Counted from the stretch's first letter, positions 33,233 to 46,189 are shown. The stretch is 64,000 nt of DNA from Papio anubis (GCF_008728515.1 NC_044977.1:6781501-6845500); one strand, 5' to 3'. Numbers and translations: made by a program. Notes: generated by a model from the sequence alone, not told the origin.

Positions 33233-34765
33233 CTAAATGAGCATCCTGATTAACAAACAGTAATACTTTTCCATTTTTCCAAGTCAAATATAATTCTATG
33301 ACCGAGATTTTAACATAAGGAAGCAATAAGCAAAAATTATATTTATTAATATATTTCATAATTTGAAAGTTTAAATCAGTACAAAAACTGGAATTTCAAA
33401 GGCATAAGAAACATAAAATTTGGATATATACAAATTATTTCATAATAACTACAATTTAAATAATTTAGTTATATTCATATGTTTATTCCAAATTATCAGG
33501 ACAGTAATATGAGATTTAAAATTAATAAAATAAAATTTAAAAAGGTGTTTGTCTTAGGTAAGTTATTTACTAGCCAAATTAATATGAGCAGACCTTAATT
33601 TCCTCTTCTATTTGTGTTTCAACATACGGACTTTTGATTTTTATTGTCCTGTGGTATGATTTGAGTGGTCCATTCCAAGACCTCTCATTTTTTCATCTCT
33701 GTTACACTTGGTCTTGAAATTGTAATCTTGCAATCAATTGCAATTGATTGGTCGGGGCAATCATTTTGTAATTGCTGTTTCTCATACATATATGAACTAG
33801 GTTCTTCATGTGGTCACAAATTAACACATGCAAACCCTTAAGTTTCATTCGACATATAATTTAAGAACTAATTTAAAAAATTCTGCTATTGCTTGAATAT
33901 CTTCTGATGAAAACATCTAGTGTGATAAGCAAAATCTCAGTTTCAAATGTGTTATAGCTTAAAAGAAAATTCCAGTTGAAAATAATGAAAGACTTTTGTA
34001 AGAAACTATCACTAAGCTGTTAATTGTATAAGGAATATCTTCTGAAAAAATACAAATGTTATGACTCTAAGTAGAAAAGTGATTTAAGTAATAAGGAAAA
34101 ATCAAATGGTGAAAAATGTTTTAAATATACCTTATCCAAATTATTTGTGTAAGTCTTTTCCAATAACATATGTTTATATCTAAGCCTAAATGTATGCAAA
34201 CACAGCTAAAACAGCTCTGTTAACAAAGATAACATTTAGTAATAAAAAAGCATTATGTTACGTTTTTATTGACAGAACTATTTTCTTCTACACTGAGTAG
34301 TTTCCATAATAATAGTATATCTTATGATTGATATACCTTTGATTTAGTGAAATAAAATTGAATGATGTTATAAATTAAGGTGATATATGTATATAGCCTA
34401 GGTAACAGCATTTTGCTTCAGCATCAACTAGAGACAAAAATAATAAAGTGATTACTTTAAAATATAGAAACAAAACAGAGAATTTGAGGCTAACAGGGTT
34501 AGCAGCGGAGTGCTGCTATGTTAAAAAAAATGTATATAACAGAAAAATAGTCGATGGGGCCAAAAATCTAAAGAAAATTGACTATGTAGCCAAGCAGAGG
34601 ATAGATGAATGTAATATCGATGGCAGTTGCCAACTTTAATTTTTTATAAATCTGTAAGTTATCTTGTGTCTCTTTCTCTGTGTTTATTTGTATTTATACA
34701 AAATATTATTAAAATACCACAGGGAGATTGGAGAGATGCATAAGAAAAATTACATATAACACCAA
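33233..34765. other. 1.5 kb AT-rich non-coding stretch
   Basis: Contains a perfect 20-bp palindrome at 33731-33750 and otherwise nothing recognised. The frame 34448-34639 has no signature. Confidence 0.45.
33731..33750. repeat. perfect 20-bp palindrome
   Basis: CAATCAATTGCAATTGATTG equals its own reverse complement. It contains two AATTG/CAATT half-sites and overlaps CCAAT-like cores. It could be a chance palindrome in AT-rich DNA. Confidence 0.95.
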
Positions 34766-35388
34766 TACTTTAATATATTGACTTCTTCACTTAACAAGAG
34801 TATATGAACGCTTATTGTGTATTATTTTCAAGCTGCTAAAGATTTATCTATAAACAAAACAGATAAAAATATCTGTCTTCATGAAATCTGTATTCTAAAA
34901 GATCAATAAACAAATAAATATATGTGGAATACTTTGGAAGATAGTTAGTACTCTGGTGAAAAATAAATACGGGTAAGAGGAAATGGAGCAATTCAAGAGT
35001 TACTGTTTATTGAAGGTGATCCAGGATGGTCTCTACTGAAGCAGAAGTTGAGCACAGACCTGAAGGAAGGCACATCAAACATATGGCTCTGTGATAGAAA
35101 ATAGGTCATGTGATCCATGGGGTGGTGAGGTCCAATAACAAAGTTCTTTTAGACAAGAGTAGGGACTTCGATTTTTACCCTGAGTAATATGAAGAACCAT
35201 TTAGATTATGAATAAAAGTCTAGTATATTTTGATGTATGGATTTAAAATATGATAAAATTTTGCTATATTATTGAGAATACACTGAAAGAGGGCAGAAGT
35301 GGAGCAGAGACAAGAGTTCAAAAATAACAGTAATGATTCAGATGAGAAATAATAGTGACTCAGAGAAGATAGCCTTGAGTGTTACTGG
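34766..35388 (-). repeat. L2-like LINE remnant (reverse)
   Basis: In order: ACGCTTATTGTGTATTATTT, AAACAAAACAGATAAAAAT, ATAAACAAATAAATATATG, GAGCACAGACCTGAAGGAAG, TAGGGACTTCGATTTTTACC, ACACTGAAAGAGGGCAGAAG and TGATTCAGATGAGAAATAAT. This is the order of a reversed L2 extending far into the element. The L1 that follows appears to interrupt it. Confidence 0.6.
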
Positions 35389-35526
35389 GCTTGGGTTGTC
35401 CCATAATGAAAATTCAACTTAGCTCAAAACACACATGTTCTTTTAAATATCTGGAAAGCCTTCCCCAAAAGGACAGCTACAAATAAGCTGAGACAGTGAA
35501 GACTACAATAAATACATAACTGTTTA

Positions 35527-36560
35527 ATGCCCAAACACCAAAGAACATCTGCTCGTATTAACATCATTGAGGAAAAAGTGAACTCACCAAATGGACTAAA
35601 TAAGGCACCAGGCACTAATCCTGGAGAAAAAGGGTTATGTGACCTTTCAGACAGAAAGCTCAAAACAGCTGTGTTGAGGAAACTCAAAGAAATTCAAGAT
35701 AACAGAGAGAAGGAATTCATAATTCTCTTAGACATATTTACTAGAGATTAAAATAATTTTAAAAAATCAAGCAGAAATTCTGGAGCTAAAAAATGCAATT
35801 GGCAGACAGAAGACTACATCAAAGCCCCTTAACAGTAGAACTGATCAAGCAGAAGAAAGAATTAGTGAGCTGAAAGACAGGCTAATTGAAAATACATAGT
35901 CAGAGGAGACAAGAGGAAAAAAAAATAATAAAGCACATCAGCAAGATCTGGAAAATAGTCTCAAAATGGCAAATCTTAGAGTTACTGACCTTAAAATGGA
36001 GGTAGAGAAAAAGATAGAAGTAGAAACTTTATTCAAAGGGATAAAAACAGAGAATTTCCCAAACCTAGAGAAGCATTTCAATATCCAAGTACAAGTACAA
36101 GAAAGTTATAAACACCAAGAAGATATAACCCAAAGAAGACCACCTCAAAGCATTTAATACTCAAATTCCCAAAGGTCAAAGATAAAAAAAGAATCTTAAA
36201 AGCAGCAAGAGAAAAGAAGCAAATAACATACAATGGAGCTCCAACACATCTGACAGAAGGCTTTTCAGTGGAAATGTATGGGCCAGGATAGAGTGGTATG
36301 ATATATGTAAAATGCTGAAGGAATAAAAGAGGAAAACAAAAAAAACCTTTACCCTAGAATTGTAGATCTGGCAAAAAATAACCATCAAACATGAAGGAGA
36401 ATTAAAGACCTTTTCATACAAACTAAAGCCAAGTGCTTTTATCAGTATCAGACTTGTCCTACAAGAAATGCTAACAAGAGTACTTCAATCAGAAAGAAAA
36501 GCTCATTAATGAGGAATAAGTAGCCATAGTCACCTGAAGGTACAAAGTTCAATGGTAATA
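35527..36560 (+). pseudogene. L1 ORF1 remnant
   Basis: Open pieces at 35527-35751 and 35966-36157 show the charged, coiled-coil-like composition of ORF1p, then the part preceding the C-terminal nucleic-acid-binding domain (GAAAAGAAGCAAATAACATA and following). ORF1p is the L1 RNA-binding chaperone. Several stops separate the pieces. Confidence 0.65.
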
Positions 36561-37029
36561 ATAAGCACACGGAATAATACAGAATATTATAACACTGTAA
36601 CTATGGTGTGTGAACTACTCTTATTCTAAGGAGAAGGGCTAAATTATGGGCCATTCAAAAATAATAACTACAAAAACTTTCAAAGACATAATACAATAAG
36701 ATATAAATAAAAACAACAGAAAGTTTAAAAACAGGGCGACAAAGTTAAGGCATAACATTTTTTATTAGTTTTCTTCTTCTTTATGTGTTTATTTGTTTAG
36801 GCAAATGGTATTAAGTTGTTATCAGATTAAAATAATGGATTATAAAATAGCATTTGCAGGCTTCATGGTAACATCAAACAAACAAACAAACAAACAAAAA
36901 GCACACAATAAACACACACACACACAAAAGCAAGAAATTAAATTTTATCACCAGAGAAAATTACCCCCACTAGAGGAAGTCAGGAAGGAAAGATAGAAGG
37001 AAGAGGATATCATAAAACAACCCGAAAAC

Positions 37030-39760
37030 AAATAACAAAATGGCAGAAGTAAGTTCTTACTAATAACAACATTGAATGTGAATAAACTAAACTCTCCTAT
37101 TAGAAGACATAGACTGGATGAATGGATGAAAAAACAAGACCCATTGATCTGTGGCCCACAGGAACACATTCACTTTTGAAGACACACATAGACTGAAAAC
37201 AAAGGGATGGAAAATGATATTCCATGCAACTGAAACCAAGAGGAGCAAGAGTCACTATACCTATATCAGACAAAATATATTACAAGACAAAAACTAGAAG
37301 ATGAGACAAAAAGATTACTATAGAATGATACATGGGTCAATTCAGTAAGAGGATACAATAATTTAAGTATGTATGCACCAACACAGGAGCACCCAGATAC
37401 AAAAAGGAAATATTCGTAGAGCTACAGAGAGATAGACCCCAATATATTAATTGCTGAAGACTTCAGCAGCCCACTTTCAGCATTGGACATTCTTCCAGAC
37501 GGAAAATAGTTAAGATTCGTCAGGCTTAACCTGCACTGTAGACCAAATGGATTTAATAGAGATTTACAGAACATTTCATTAAAGAGTGGCAGAATACACA
37601 GTATTATTTTTCTTAGCACATGGATTATTCTCAAGATAGACCATAGGTTAGGTCACTAAAGACGTTTTAAAACATTCCAAAAAAACTAAAGTAGTATCAA
37701 GCATCTCCTCTGCCTTCAAGGGAATAAACCTAGAAATGAATAATAAGAGGGAATGTTGGAAACTATAGAAATATATGACAGTTAAACAGTGTGCTTCTGA
37801 ATGATCTGTGGGTCAATAAAGAAATGAAGAAGGAAACTGAAAAATTTCTTGAAACAAAAATTAGAGAAACACTGCATATCAAAGCCTAAGGGATATGAAC
37901 AAAGCAGCACTAAGAGGGAAGTTTACAGCTATAAGTGCCTAATTAAAATAAGAGGAAAACCTTCAAATTACCAACCTAATGAAGAACCTTAAAGAACTAG
38001 AAAAGCAAGACCAAACCAACTCCAAAATTTGTAGAAGAAAATAAATAATAGCAATAATTAGTAAAATTGAAATAAAATAAGTATTATAAACAATGAAACA
38101 AAATTTGGGTTTTTGAAAAATTAAACAAAGCTGGCAAATAATTAGCCAGACTAAGAATAAAAAAGACTTTTCAAGTAAATAAAATCAGAAATGAAAAAAA
38201 GAGACTTTACAACTGATATTGCAGAAAGTCAAGGCAAAAGGTCATTAGTGGGTACTATGAAAAACTGTATGCCAATAAACTGGAAAATCTAGAAGAAATT
38301 GACAAATTCCTAGATACATACAACCTGCCAAAATCGAACCACAAAGAAGCCCAAAACCTGAACACACCAGTAACAGGTAACACTTTTTAAGCCATAGTAA
38401 GTCTACCAGTAAATAAAAGACTGGTGCCTTATGACTTCACCTCTGAATTCAAACAAACATTTAAAGAAGAACTAATACCAGCTCTACTCAAACTCTTTCG
38501 AGAAACAGAGAATAAAATACTTCCAAACTCATTCCACGAAGCCAGTATTACCCTGATACCAAAAACAGACAGACACATTTAAAAAAATATAGGACAATAT
38601 CTCTGATGAATATTGATGCAAAAAACTATCAAGAAAATACTAGGAAGTCTAATTCCACAATATATTAGAAATATCATTCATCACCACCAATTGGGATTTA
38701 TCCCTGGGATGCAAGGATGGTTCAACATATGTAAATCGATCAATGTGATTCATCATATCAACAGAATGGAGGATAAAAACCATATGATCATTTCAATTGA
38801 TGATAAAAAAGCAATTAATAAAATTCCACAGTTTTTAATAATAAAAATCCTGTTAAATATGGGAATAGAAAGAACATAACTCAACATAATAAAAACCATA
38901 TACAACAGAGCTATAGCTAGTATTATACTGAATGCAGAAAAGCTTTTCCTCTAAAATCTGGAATATGACAAGGATGCCTGCTGTCATGAATGTTATTCAA
39001 TGTATTACTAGAATCCTAGTAAGAGCAATCAGGCAAAATAAAAATATAAAGGGCATCCAAACAAGATAGGAAGAAGTCAAATTATTCTTGTTTGCAGATG
39101 ATATGATTTTAAGTTTGGAAAAACATCACAACTTCACAGAAGAGCTACTATAACTGATAAATTCAATAAAGTTTCATACAAAAAATACATACAAAAATAC
39201 TTACATACATACAAAAAAATACAAAATTAGCAGCAGCTCTATATGCCAATAGAGAACAATGTGAGGGAAAAAAAAGCTATTCCATTTACAAATAGCCACA
39301 CAAAAATTAACTACCTAGGAAGTAACCAAATAAGTAAAATATTTTTATAATGAAAACTATAAAATGCTGATGAAAGAAACAAAAGAAGACACCAAAAAGT
39401 GGAAAAATATTATGTTTGTGGATTGAAAGAATTAATATTGTGAAACTGTACATCCTACCCAAAGCAATCTACAGATTCAGCAATATGTGCCAAAATACCA
39501 ATGAATGGCATTCTTCACATAAATATAAATTAAAATCCTAAAATTTATATGAAACCAAAAATGACTCAGAATAGCCAAAGATATCCTGAGCAAACCAAGC
39601 CAAAACAAAACAATGACAACAACAAAACTGGAGGAATTGCATTATGTGACTTCAAATTATAGTGCAGAGCAACAGTAATGAAAACAGCATGATAGTGGCA
39701 TAATAACAGAAACATAGACCAATGGAACAGAATAGAGAACCCAGAAATAAGAGAAAAAAA
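37030..39760 (+). pseudogene. L1 ORF2 remnant (endonuclease and RT parts)
   Basis: The sequence starts at the ORF2 N-terminal endonuclease region. An 88-codon open piece (38613-38879) holds the RT block GFIPGMQGWFNI (residues 28-39) and IISIDDKKA (residues 58-66); the second aspartate-containing region follows around 39.09 kb as TTTGCAGATGATATGATT (FADDMI). ORF2p supplies endonuclease and reverse transcriptase for L1 mobility. Multiple stops and the missing C-terminus make it dead. Confidence 0.8.
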
Positions 39761-39767
39761 AAAAAGA

Positions 39768-39869
39768 AGTTTCAAATAAATAAAATCAGAAATGAAAAAA
39801 AGGAGACATTACAACTGATACTGCAGAAAGTCAAAAGGTCGTTAGTGGCTACTATGATCAACTATATGC
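39768..39869 (+). repeat. duplicated ORF2 segment inside the L1
   Basis: The 102 bp from TTTCAAATAAATAAAATCAG to ACTATATGC repeat the L1 segment at 38168-38273 with few differences. Both copies contain AAATCAGAAATGAAAAAAA, ACAACTGATA(T/C)TGCAGAAAG and the TTAGTGG(G/C)TACTATGA block. An A-rich run (39752-39765) lies just before it. Confidence 0.85.
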
Positions 39870-40289
39870 AGTGTATACAGTAACTAAAACATCATGGAAC
39901 ACCACGTGTTCTCACTTGTTTATGGGATCTAAAAATAAAAACAATTAAGCTAATGAACATAGAGAAAAGGATGGATACCAGAATCTGGGAAGGGTTGTGG
40001 AAGGCTGGATGAAGTCAGGGGGTGAGGTGGGGATGACTAATAGGTACGAAAAGCCAAACCAAACCAAAACAAAACAATACACACAGGAAAAAAAAAAAAA
40101 AAAAAAAAACCTTAAAGAGAGTAATTGGATTGTATGTTACTCAAAGGATAAATACTTGACAGGATGGTTCCCCCATTGTTCATGATGTGCTTATTTGACA
40201 TTGAAAGCCTGTATCAAAACTACACATGTTGCATAAATATATACACCCACTATGTACCCACCAAAATTTTAAAAAAGGGTTACAGTTCA

Positions 40290-40690
40290 TTAGTACAGAA
40301 TAATACTATGGTGAAGATCAGAAGTTTCATTCTGGATACTCTTTAAGGTTAAAAAAAGTCTCATTGTTTTCAGAGTATTTCATGTAAATATTCATTTTAT
40401 TCCAGATGATCTTGATAATTTTGAGAAACTCTGCTTTTCTTTTTTTTAAAATGTGGATTCAGACTTTTATTCTACTTGATGTTCTCTCGGTTTCTAATAT
40501 CTATGGCTTGATGTCACATTAATTTTGGAAACTCATTTCTTCTGTCCTGATCTCTCTCTCTTCTTTTGGATTCCTATCACATTTATGAAAGGCTTATTGG
40601 TATTGCTCCACAGCTTTTTGATGCTTTGTTTTGATTGTTTTGTTTATTTTTATTCTTTTGTTCTCTTTGAGTTTCAGTTTGAATAATTTC
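40290..40690. other. flank with possible old L1 (reverse) pieces
   Basis: TGGTATTGCTCCACAGCTTT and the following T-rich sequence resemble a reversed old L1. Orientation and family are uncertain. Confidence 0.3.
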
Positions 40691-41090
40691 TTTTTTAATT
40701 TTCTTTAAATTTTACTTTGAGTTCTGGGATACATGTGCTGAAGGTGCAGATTTGTTACATAAGTACGCATGTGCCGTGATGGTTTACTGCACCTATCAAG
40801 CCATCATCTAGGTTGTAAGCCCTGTGTGCATTAGGTATTTGTCTTAATGCTCTCCACTCCCTTGTCCTCCAACCCCCGACAGGTCCTGGTGTGTTATGTT
40901 CCCCTCCCTGTGTCCATGTGTTCTCATTGTTCAACTCCCGCTTATAAGTGAGAACATGTGGTGTTTGGTTTGTGTTCCTGTGTTAGTTTGCTGAGGATAA
41001 TGGTTCCCAGCTTCATCCATGTCCCTGCAAAGGACATGAACTCATTTTTGTTATGGTTACATAGCATTCCATAGTGTATACGTGCCACAT

Positions 41091-41387
41091 TTTTTTTTTT
41101 TTTTGAGACGGAGTCTCGCTCTGTCACCCAGGCTGGAGTGCGGTGGCCGGATCTCTGTTCACTGCAAGCTCCACCTCCTGGGTTCCCGCCATTCTCCTGC
41201 CTCAGCCTCCCGAGTAGCTGGGACCACAGGCCCCGCCACCTCGCCCCGCTAGTTTTTTGTATTTTTTTTAGTAGAGACGGGGTTTCACCGTGTTAGCCAG
41301 GATGGTCTCGACCTCCTGACCTCGTGATCCGCCCGTCTCGGCCTCCCAAAGTGCTGGGATTACAGGCTTGAGCCACCGCGCCCGGCC
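41091..41387 (-). mobile_element. young AluY inserted in the L1
   Basis: Reverse AluY from the T run at 41,091 to GAGCCACCGCGCCCGGCC. CCACATTTTT occurs at both junctions (41085 and 41386), giving the TSD. The right arm (reverse of GAGATCCGGCCACYGC, seen as GGTGGCCGGATCTC) and GGACCACAGGCCCCGCC are of the cercopithecoid AluY type. It is the second layer of nesting here. Confidence 0.95.
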
Positions 41388-41562
41388 ACATTTTTTTTTT
41401 TTTAATCCAGGCTATCACTGATGAGCATTTGGGTTGACTCCAAGTCTTTGCTATTGTGAATAGTGCTGCAATAAACATACGTGTGTATGTGTCTTTATAG
41501 CAGAATGATTTATAATCCTTTGGGTTTATACCCCAATTATAAATCTTTATTTATAATCTGGG

Positions 41563-41622
41563 TATAAATGGTATTTATTTTATTATAAGTGGTATTATTT
41601 TACTATAAATGGTATTTATTGC
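41563..41622. repeat. three 20-21-bp tandem units in L1 ORF2
   Basis: Units begin at 41563 (TATAAATGGTATTTATTTTA), 41584 (TATAAGTGGTATTATTTTAC) and 41604 (TATAAATGGTATTTATTGC). The other L1 copies here (51.1 and 54.95 kb) have a single simple stretch at the equivalent position, so the expansion is specific to this copy. Confidence 0.85.
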
Positions 41623-42590
41623 TGGGTCAAATGGTATTTATGGTTCTAGATCCTGGAGAAATCGCCATACTATCTTCCGTAATAGTTGAACTAATTTCCA
41701 CTGCCACCAACAGTGTAAAGTGTTCCTATTTTTCCACATCCTCTCCAGCATCTGTTGTTTCCTGAATTTTTAATGATTGCCGTTCTAACTAGCATGAGAT
41801 GGTATCTCATTGTAGTTTTTATTTGCATTTCTTTAATGGCTGGTGATGAGCTTTTTCCCATACGTAAGTAGGCTGCATAAATGTCTTCTTTGGAGAAGTG
41901 TTTGTTCATATCCTTTGCCCACTTTTTGATTTTTTTTTTTTTTTGTAAATTTGTTTAAGTTCCTTGTAGATTCTGGATATTAGGCCTTTGTCAGATGAAT
42001 AGATTGCAGATTTTTTCTCCCATTCTGTAGGTTGCCTGTTCACTCTGATAATAGTTTATTTTGCTAAGCAGAAGCTCTTTAGTTTAATTAGATACCATGA
42101 ATCAATTTTGGCTTTTGTTGCCATTGCTTTTGGTGTTTTAGTCAGGAAGTCTTTGCCCATGCCTATGTCCCGAATGGTATTGTCTAGGTTTTCTTCCAGT
42201 GTTTTTATGGTTTTAGGTCTTAAGTTTAAGTCTTTGATACATCTTGAGTTAATTTTTGTATTGGGTGTAAGGAAGGGGTCCAGTTTCTGCTTTCTGCATA
42301 TGGCTAGCCAGTTTTCCCCCTACAATTTATTAAATAGGGAATACTTCTCCCATTGCTTCTTTTGGCAGGTTTGTCAAAGATCATATGGTTGTAGATGTGT
42401 GGTGTTATTTCTGAGGCCTCTATTCTATTCCATTGGTCTATATATCTGTTGTGGTACCAGTACTATGCTGTTGTGATTACTGTAGCCTTGTGGTGTAATT
42501 TGAATTCAGGCAGCGTGATGCCTCCAGCTTTGTTCTTTTTGCTTAGGATTGTCTTAGCTATGCGAGCTCTTTTTTGGTTCCATGTGAAAT

Positions 42591-43079
42591 TTAAAGTAGT
42601 TTCTTTCTAGTTCTGTGAAGAAAATCAATGGTAGCTTGTTGGGGATAGCACTGAATCCATAAATTACTTTGGGCAGTATGACCGTTTTCACAGTATTGAT
42701 TCTTCCTATCCATAAGCATGCAAACTTTTTTTTTCATTTGTTTGTGTCCTCCCTTATTTCCTTGAGCAGTGGTTTGTAGTTCTTGAAGAAGTCCTTCAAG
42801 TCCCTTGCTAACTGTATTCCTAGGGTATTTTATTCTCTTTGTAACAACTGTGAATAGGAGTTCACTCATGATTTGGCTCTCTGCTTGTCTATTGTTGGTG
42901 TAAAGGAATGCTTGTGATTTTTCCACACAGATTTTGTATCCTGGTACTTTGTTGAAGTTTTTTTTTATCAGCTTAATGAGTTTTTGGACTGAGATGATGC
43001 AGTTTTCTAAACATACAATCATGTCATCTGCAAACAGAGACAATTTGACTTCCTCTCTTCCTATTTGAATACTCTTCAT
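42591..43079 (-). pseudogene. L1 ORF2 RT fragment
   Basis: 162 open codons in the minus strand of the L1. Residues 16-20 read FADDM, the catalytic aspartate pair of L1 reverse transcriptase, and residues 44-57 continue as VPGYKICVEKSQAF. The frame drifts after about residue 70 relative to normal L1, suggesting a frameshift. Part of a truncated copy. Confidence 0.8.
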
Positions 43080-44030
43080 TTCTATCTCTTGCCTGATTGC
43101 CCTGGGCAGAACTTCTAATACTATGTTGTATAGGAGTGGTGAGAGAGGTAGCCTTGTCTTGTGCTGGTTTTCAAAGGGAATGCTTTCAGCTTTTGCCCAT
43201 TCAGTACGATATTGGCTATGGATTTGTTAAAAATAGCTCTCATTATTTTGAGATATGTTTATTCAATACCTAGTTTACTGAGAATTTTTAGCATCAAAGG
43301 GCATTGAATTTTATTGAATGTCTTTTCTGCATGTTGAGATAATCATCTCTCTTTTGTCCATTTACAGAAAAAAAGTTTTCCAACTCTGTATTTTTAAAAT
43401 AATTTGGTCTTTGCTATTAATTCATAGAAATGAGATAACATATAAGGATCAATAAAATCACCATGACATACAGGATATCAGAGAGCCCAAAATTTCTTAA
43501 AAGTTGTAAAAACATCAAATGTGGAAATTTCATATTAGGATGTTGCAGGAATTCTACTAATGAAATACATCTTATGGTTTTAAAAAAACAAATCTTCAGA
43601 ATCACATCAAAACTGAAACTTATTTTTAAATAAATACACTAATGACATAGTACTTAGCAGACTTGTCTCATGTTCAGATCTAGAAAAATTTAGTAGGTAA
43701 CCATTAATATTTTCAAATGGGTTATATTCTCCTAAAAACAAATGTTCATTAAACTCATGCTTTTGATAGTCGTGAATGTTTAGGCAGCTATTGTTTCTTT
43801 AATTTTATATTCATTCCAGTGAGACTGCTCTACTGCTAATGAAGTACCCTGGAAAATCAGAGATACAAAAAAGCACACAATAATAGTATTATTTAAGATT
43901 AAACTGGAGAAGCCGAAATACCAGGTAATATGTAGCTTCCGCTATCTCCGAATTTTCACGTCAGCCTTACCGCAAGTACTGGTGCTCTCTCCTATAAATT
44001 GTCTCCATGTGTCTCACTCACTCTTCATGC

Positions 44031-44156
44031 ATCTCTCTCTTTCCTTCTTTCTTTCCATCCCTCTTTCTTTCCCTCCTTCCTTCTCCATCTTTTACTTTTC
44101 CTTCTCTCTTTTCCTATTTTTTCTTTCTCTTTTCCTAACATTATTTTTTTCATCTT
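44031..44156. repeat. polypyrimidine (TTTCC/TCTT)n tract
   Basis: About 125 bp almost wholly C and T on the plus strand, with irregular TTCC, TTTC and TCTC units. It makes a low-complexity S/F/L-rich frame (43999-44259) that is not a gene. Such tracts can adopt triplex (H-DNA) structure. Confidence 0.9.
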
Positions 44157-46189
44157 ATTTCCTAACCTAGAAATAACTGACCCATGTCACAAGTGTCCCA
44201 GAGTCATGGAAACAAAAACGCTCAAGGAACGATCACGTTTCAGACATTCGTCCTCATGATGATGACTCTTAATATGGATTAAACTGTGATTGACCCCAGC
44301 CATTTCTGGGATATTAAGATTCCCCTGCCATATACTAGAAAAATCATTCAAAGTGATTTAGTAGGGAAATGGAAACTGATTATTGTTGAAACGTACCATA
44401 GCCTGGTCACCTCTCTACTCTCATCTGTCTTCGGTTTGCACACAAGAAAACACAATCTCAGCCATTAAGTTCAATCTTACCCTACCTTCTTCATTCCATA
44501 AACTGCACTGCCATAGTCTTGCATAATTTTAAACTCTATCCCTCAATGTTAATACTTATATTTAAGTGTGGTATATTTAATTTGCAATTCTGTATACATA
44601 TTTTAATTTTACATATATGTATCATATAAACTCCTCTAAGGCAGGTGTTGTGCCTCTTCAGGTCACTGTTTTATTCTTGACATCAAGTTCAGTGATCTAA
44701 ATGATTTGTTGTTTAATTTTAAAAATGCATTACAGGATTTCTGAATGATATAAAAAGTGTATTAAAACATTGCACATGATTGAATACATGACCCCTATGA
44801 AAACATGAGACATATAAAAGCACAATTGGTGAGATCCGAAGAGGACTACTTCAGAGACACACAGAGAGGGAATGAGAGTGAGAGGAGTTCTTTAGAGCCC
44901 CTGAATCAAAGAGGTCATTTGAAAAGATGCCCCTCTCAATTTCACCTTGTGTGGGGATTGACATCTTGGCTCTGATATGCCTTTTATCACTTTTTGAAAA
45001 ATGTTCAAATATTATAAATTATCTCCCTATCCCTTACTTCAAATTGAGTATTGCTTATGATCATAAATTTTGTTGGTTTTAGCTTTTTAAGGAAATATGA
45101 GTTTTTACTCTTTTAGTCTATTATTCAAATAAACTCAAACGAAGCCCAAAGCAATCATCTGGGAGTTCCATTTAGGTAGTTCTTCAAGCTGGATCATTCA
45201 GGTCAAATAAAAATGGTTTACAATCGTGCATTTTTTTTAAATTTCTCGATTTAATTTCCTCATCATTCCACTTCACATTGCCTATGTAAATTAAGCTGTC
45301 GTGCTGTAAACCACAGTTCCCCCTTGTCTATCTCCTCAGTAACAGCTTCAAAGTACTAAAAAGCTGAAACAGCTACAAAAGAACAATTAATTTGTGCAAA
45401 ATCACAGAGGCACTGTAGGTATTAAAAACACTACAATAAGGCTTTTATCAGTGAGCTAAACTGCGCAGCATTAAGCTAAAAACTAATAGGGCTGAACATG
45501 CAGCACAATGATGTGGATGATAAAGGAATCTCAAGGACATGCAGAGAATTGGGGTAGCATGATGTAGAAATGATGCAGTTATTTCAAGTAAACGTCTCCA
45601 TAAGTACGTATGAAAAATGCTGATGTGTTGGGAAAGGCAGGTTTAGACCAGTAAGTAAATGTACATCTATTTTTGAAGAAACTTACATTTTAATGGAAAT
45701 TACTGTTGAAGACTCTGATAATGTATCCTGAGGTTGTTCAGTGTATGCTTGTTGATCGGCAATTGGCTGACAATTTGATATTTAAAAACTTAAATCTATG
45801 AGCTGTACAAAAAGATGGGATATTAAATGTAAAATTGCCTAAAAGGATTACATTAAAATAAAATCAGGAGTGCCACTGCCTCTTGTATTAAAATAGCAAT
45901 GGAAACAATTCCTGTAATCATCAATTGTTTATTTAATGGTTGCTGTTAACCCAAAATTGTATTAGGTGCTATGGGCTGGAAAGGAAGTTAAACTAGTGCT
46001 GTAATTTCTAAGTAAACACATTAAATGCTTCCAGAGCTAGATAGAGAAGAATGAATTTCTAATTGTGAAATAAATACAGTGGTTGCACTGGGACACAGAG
46101 AGAAAAAAAGTTTTTATATAAACCGTAGAGAATGCATACTTTTATTTCAGTTGCAACCAAATCTATATATATATATAGATATATAGACT

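Larger units (their letters stand above)
35390..40285 (+). mobile_element. L1PB/L1MA-type L1, 5'-truncated and internally rearranged
   Basis: The order is a partial ORF1 (35.5-36.5 kb), an inter-ORF region with CAAACAAACAAACAAAC-like sequence (36.6-37.0 kb), ORF2 from about 37.03 kb (endonuclease, then RT near 38.6 kb) to 39.75 kb, and finally L1 3' UTR ending ATATACACCCACTATGTACC at about 40,260. About 1.4 kb of late ORF2 is missing between 39,750 and 39,880, and a copy of an earlier ORF2 segment sits at the junction. Stops and frameshifts are frequent, so no protein is made. No convincing TSD was found. Confidence 0.85.
40691..43365 (-). mobile_element. L1PA-type L1 (reverse), 5'-truncated, split by AluY
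   Basis: Reversed 3' UTR (CTGGGATACATGTGCTGAAG, TTTGTTACATAAGTACGCAT) is followed by late ORF2 (ACATTTGGGTTGACTCC-type blocks), then further upstream ORF2 to about 43,365. An AluY interrupts it at 41.09-41.39 kb. A local tandem expansion sits at 41,563-41,622. About 2.4 kb of L1 remains; ORF2 has stops. It is less diverged than the L1 at 35-40 kb. Confidence 0.9.

Noticed and set aside
36880..36930. (CAAA)n and (CA)n repeat considered as a CRISPR-like or regulatory array
   Set aside because: It is the usual A-rich inter-ORF sequence of this L1 group with a small CA microsatellite; no spacer-repeat structure.
43999..44259. S/F/L-rich plus-strand frames suggesting a membrane protein
   Set aside because: They are the polypyrimidine tract read in two frames.
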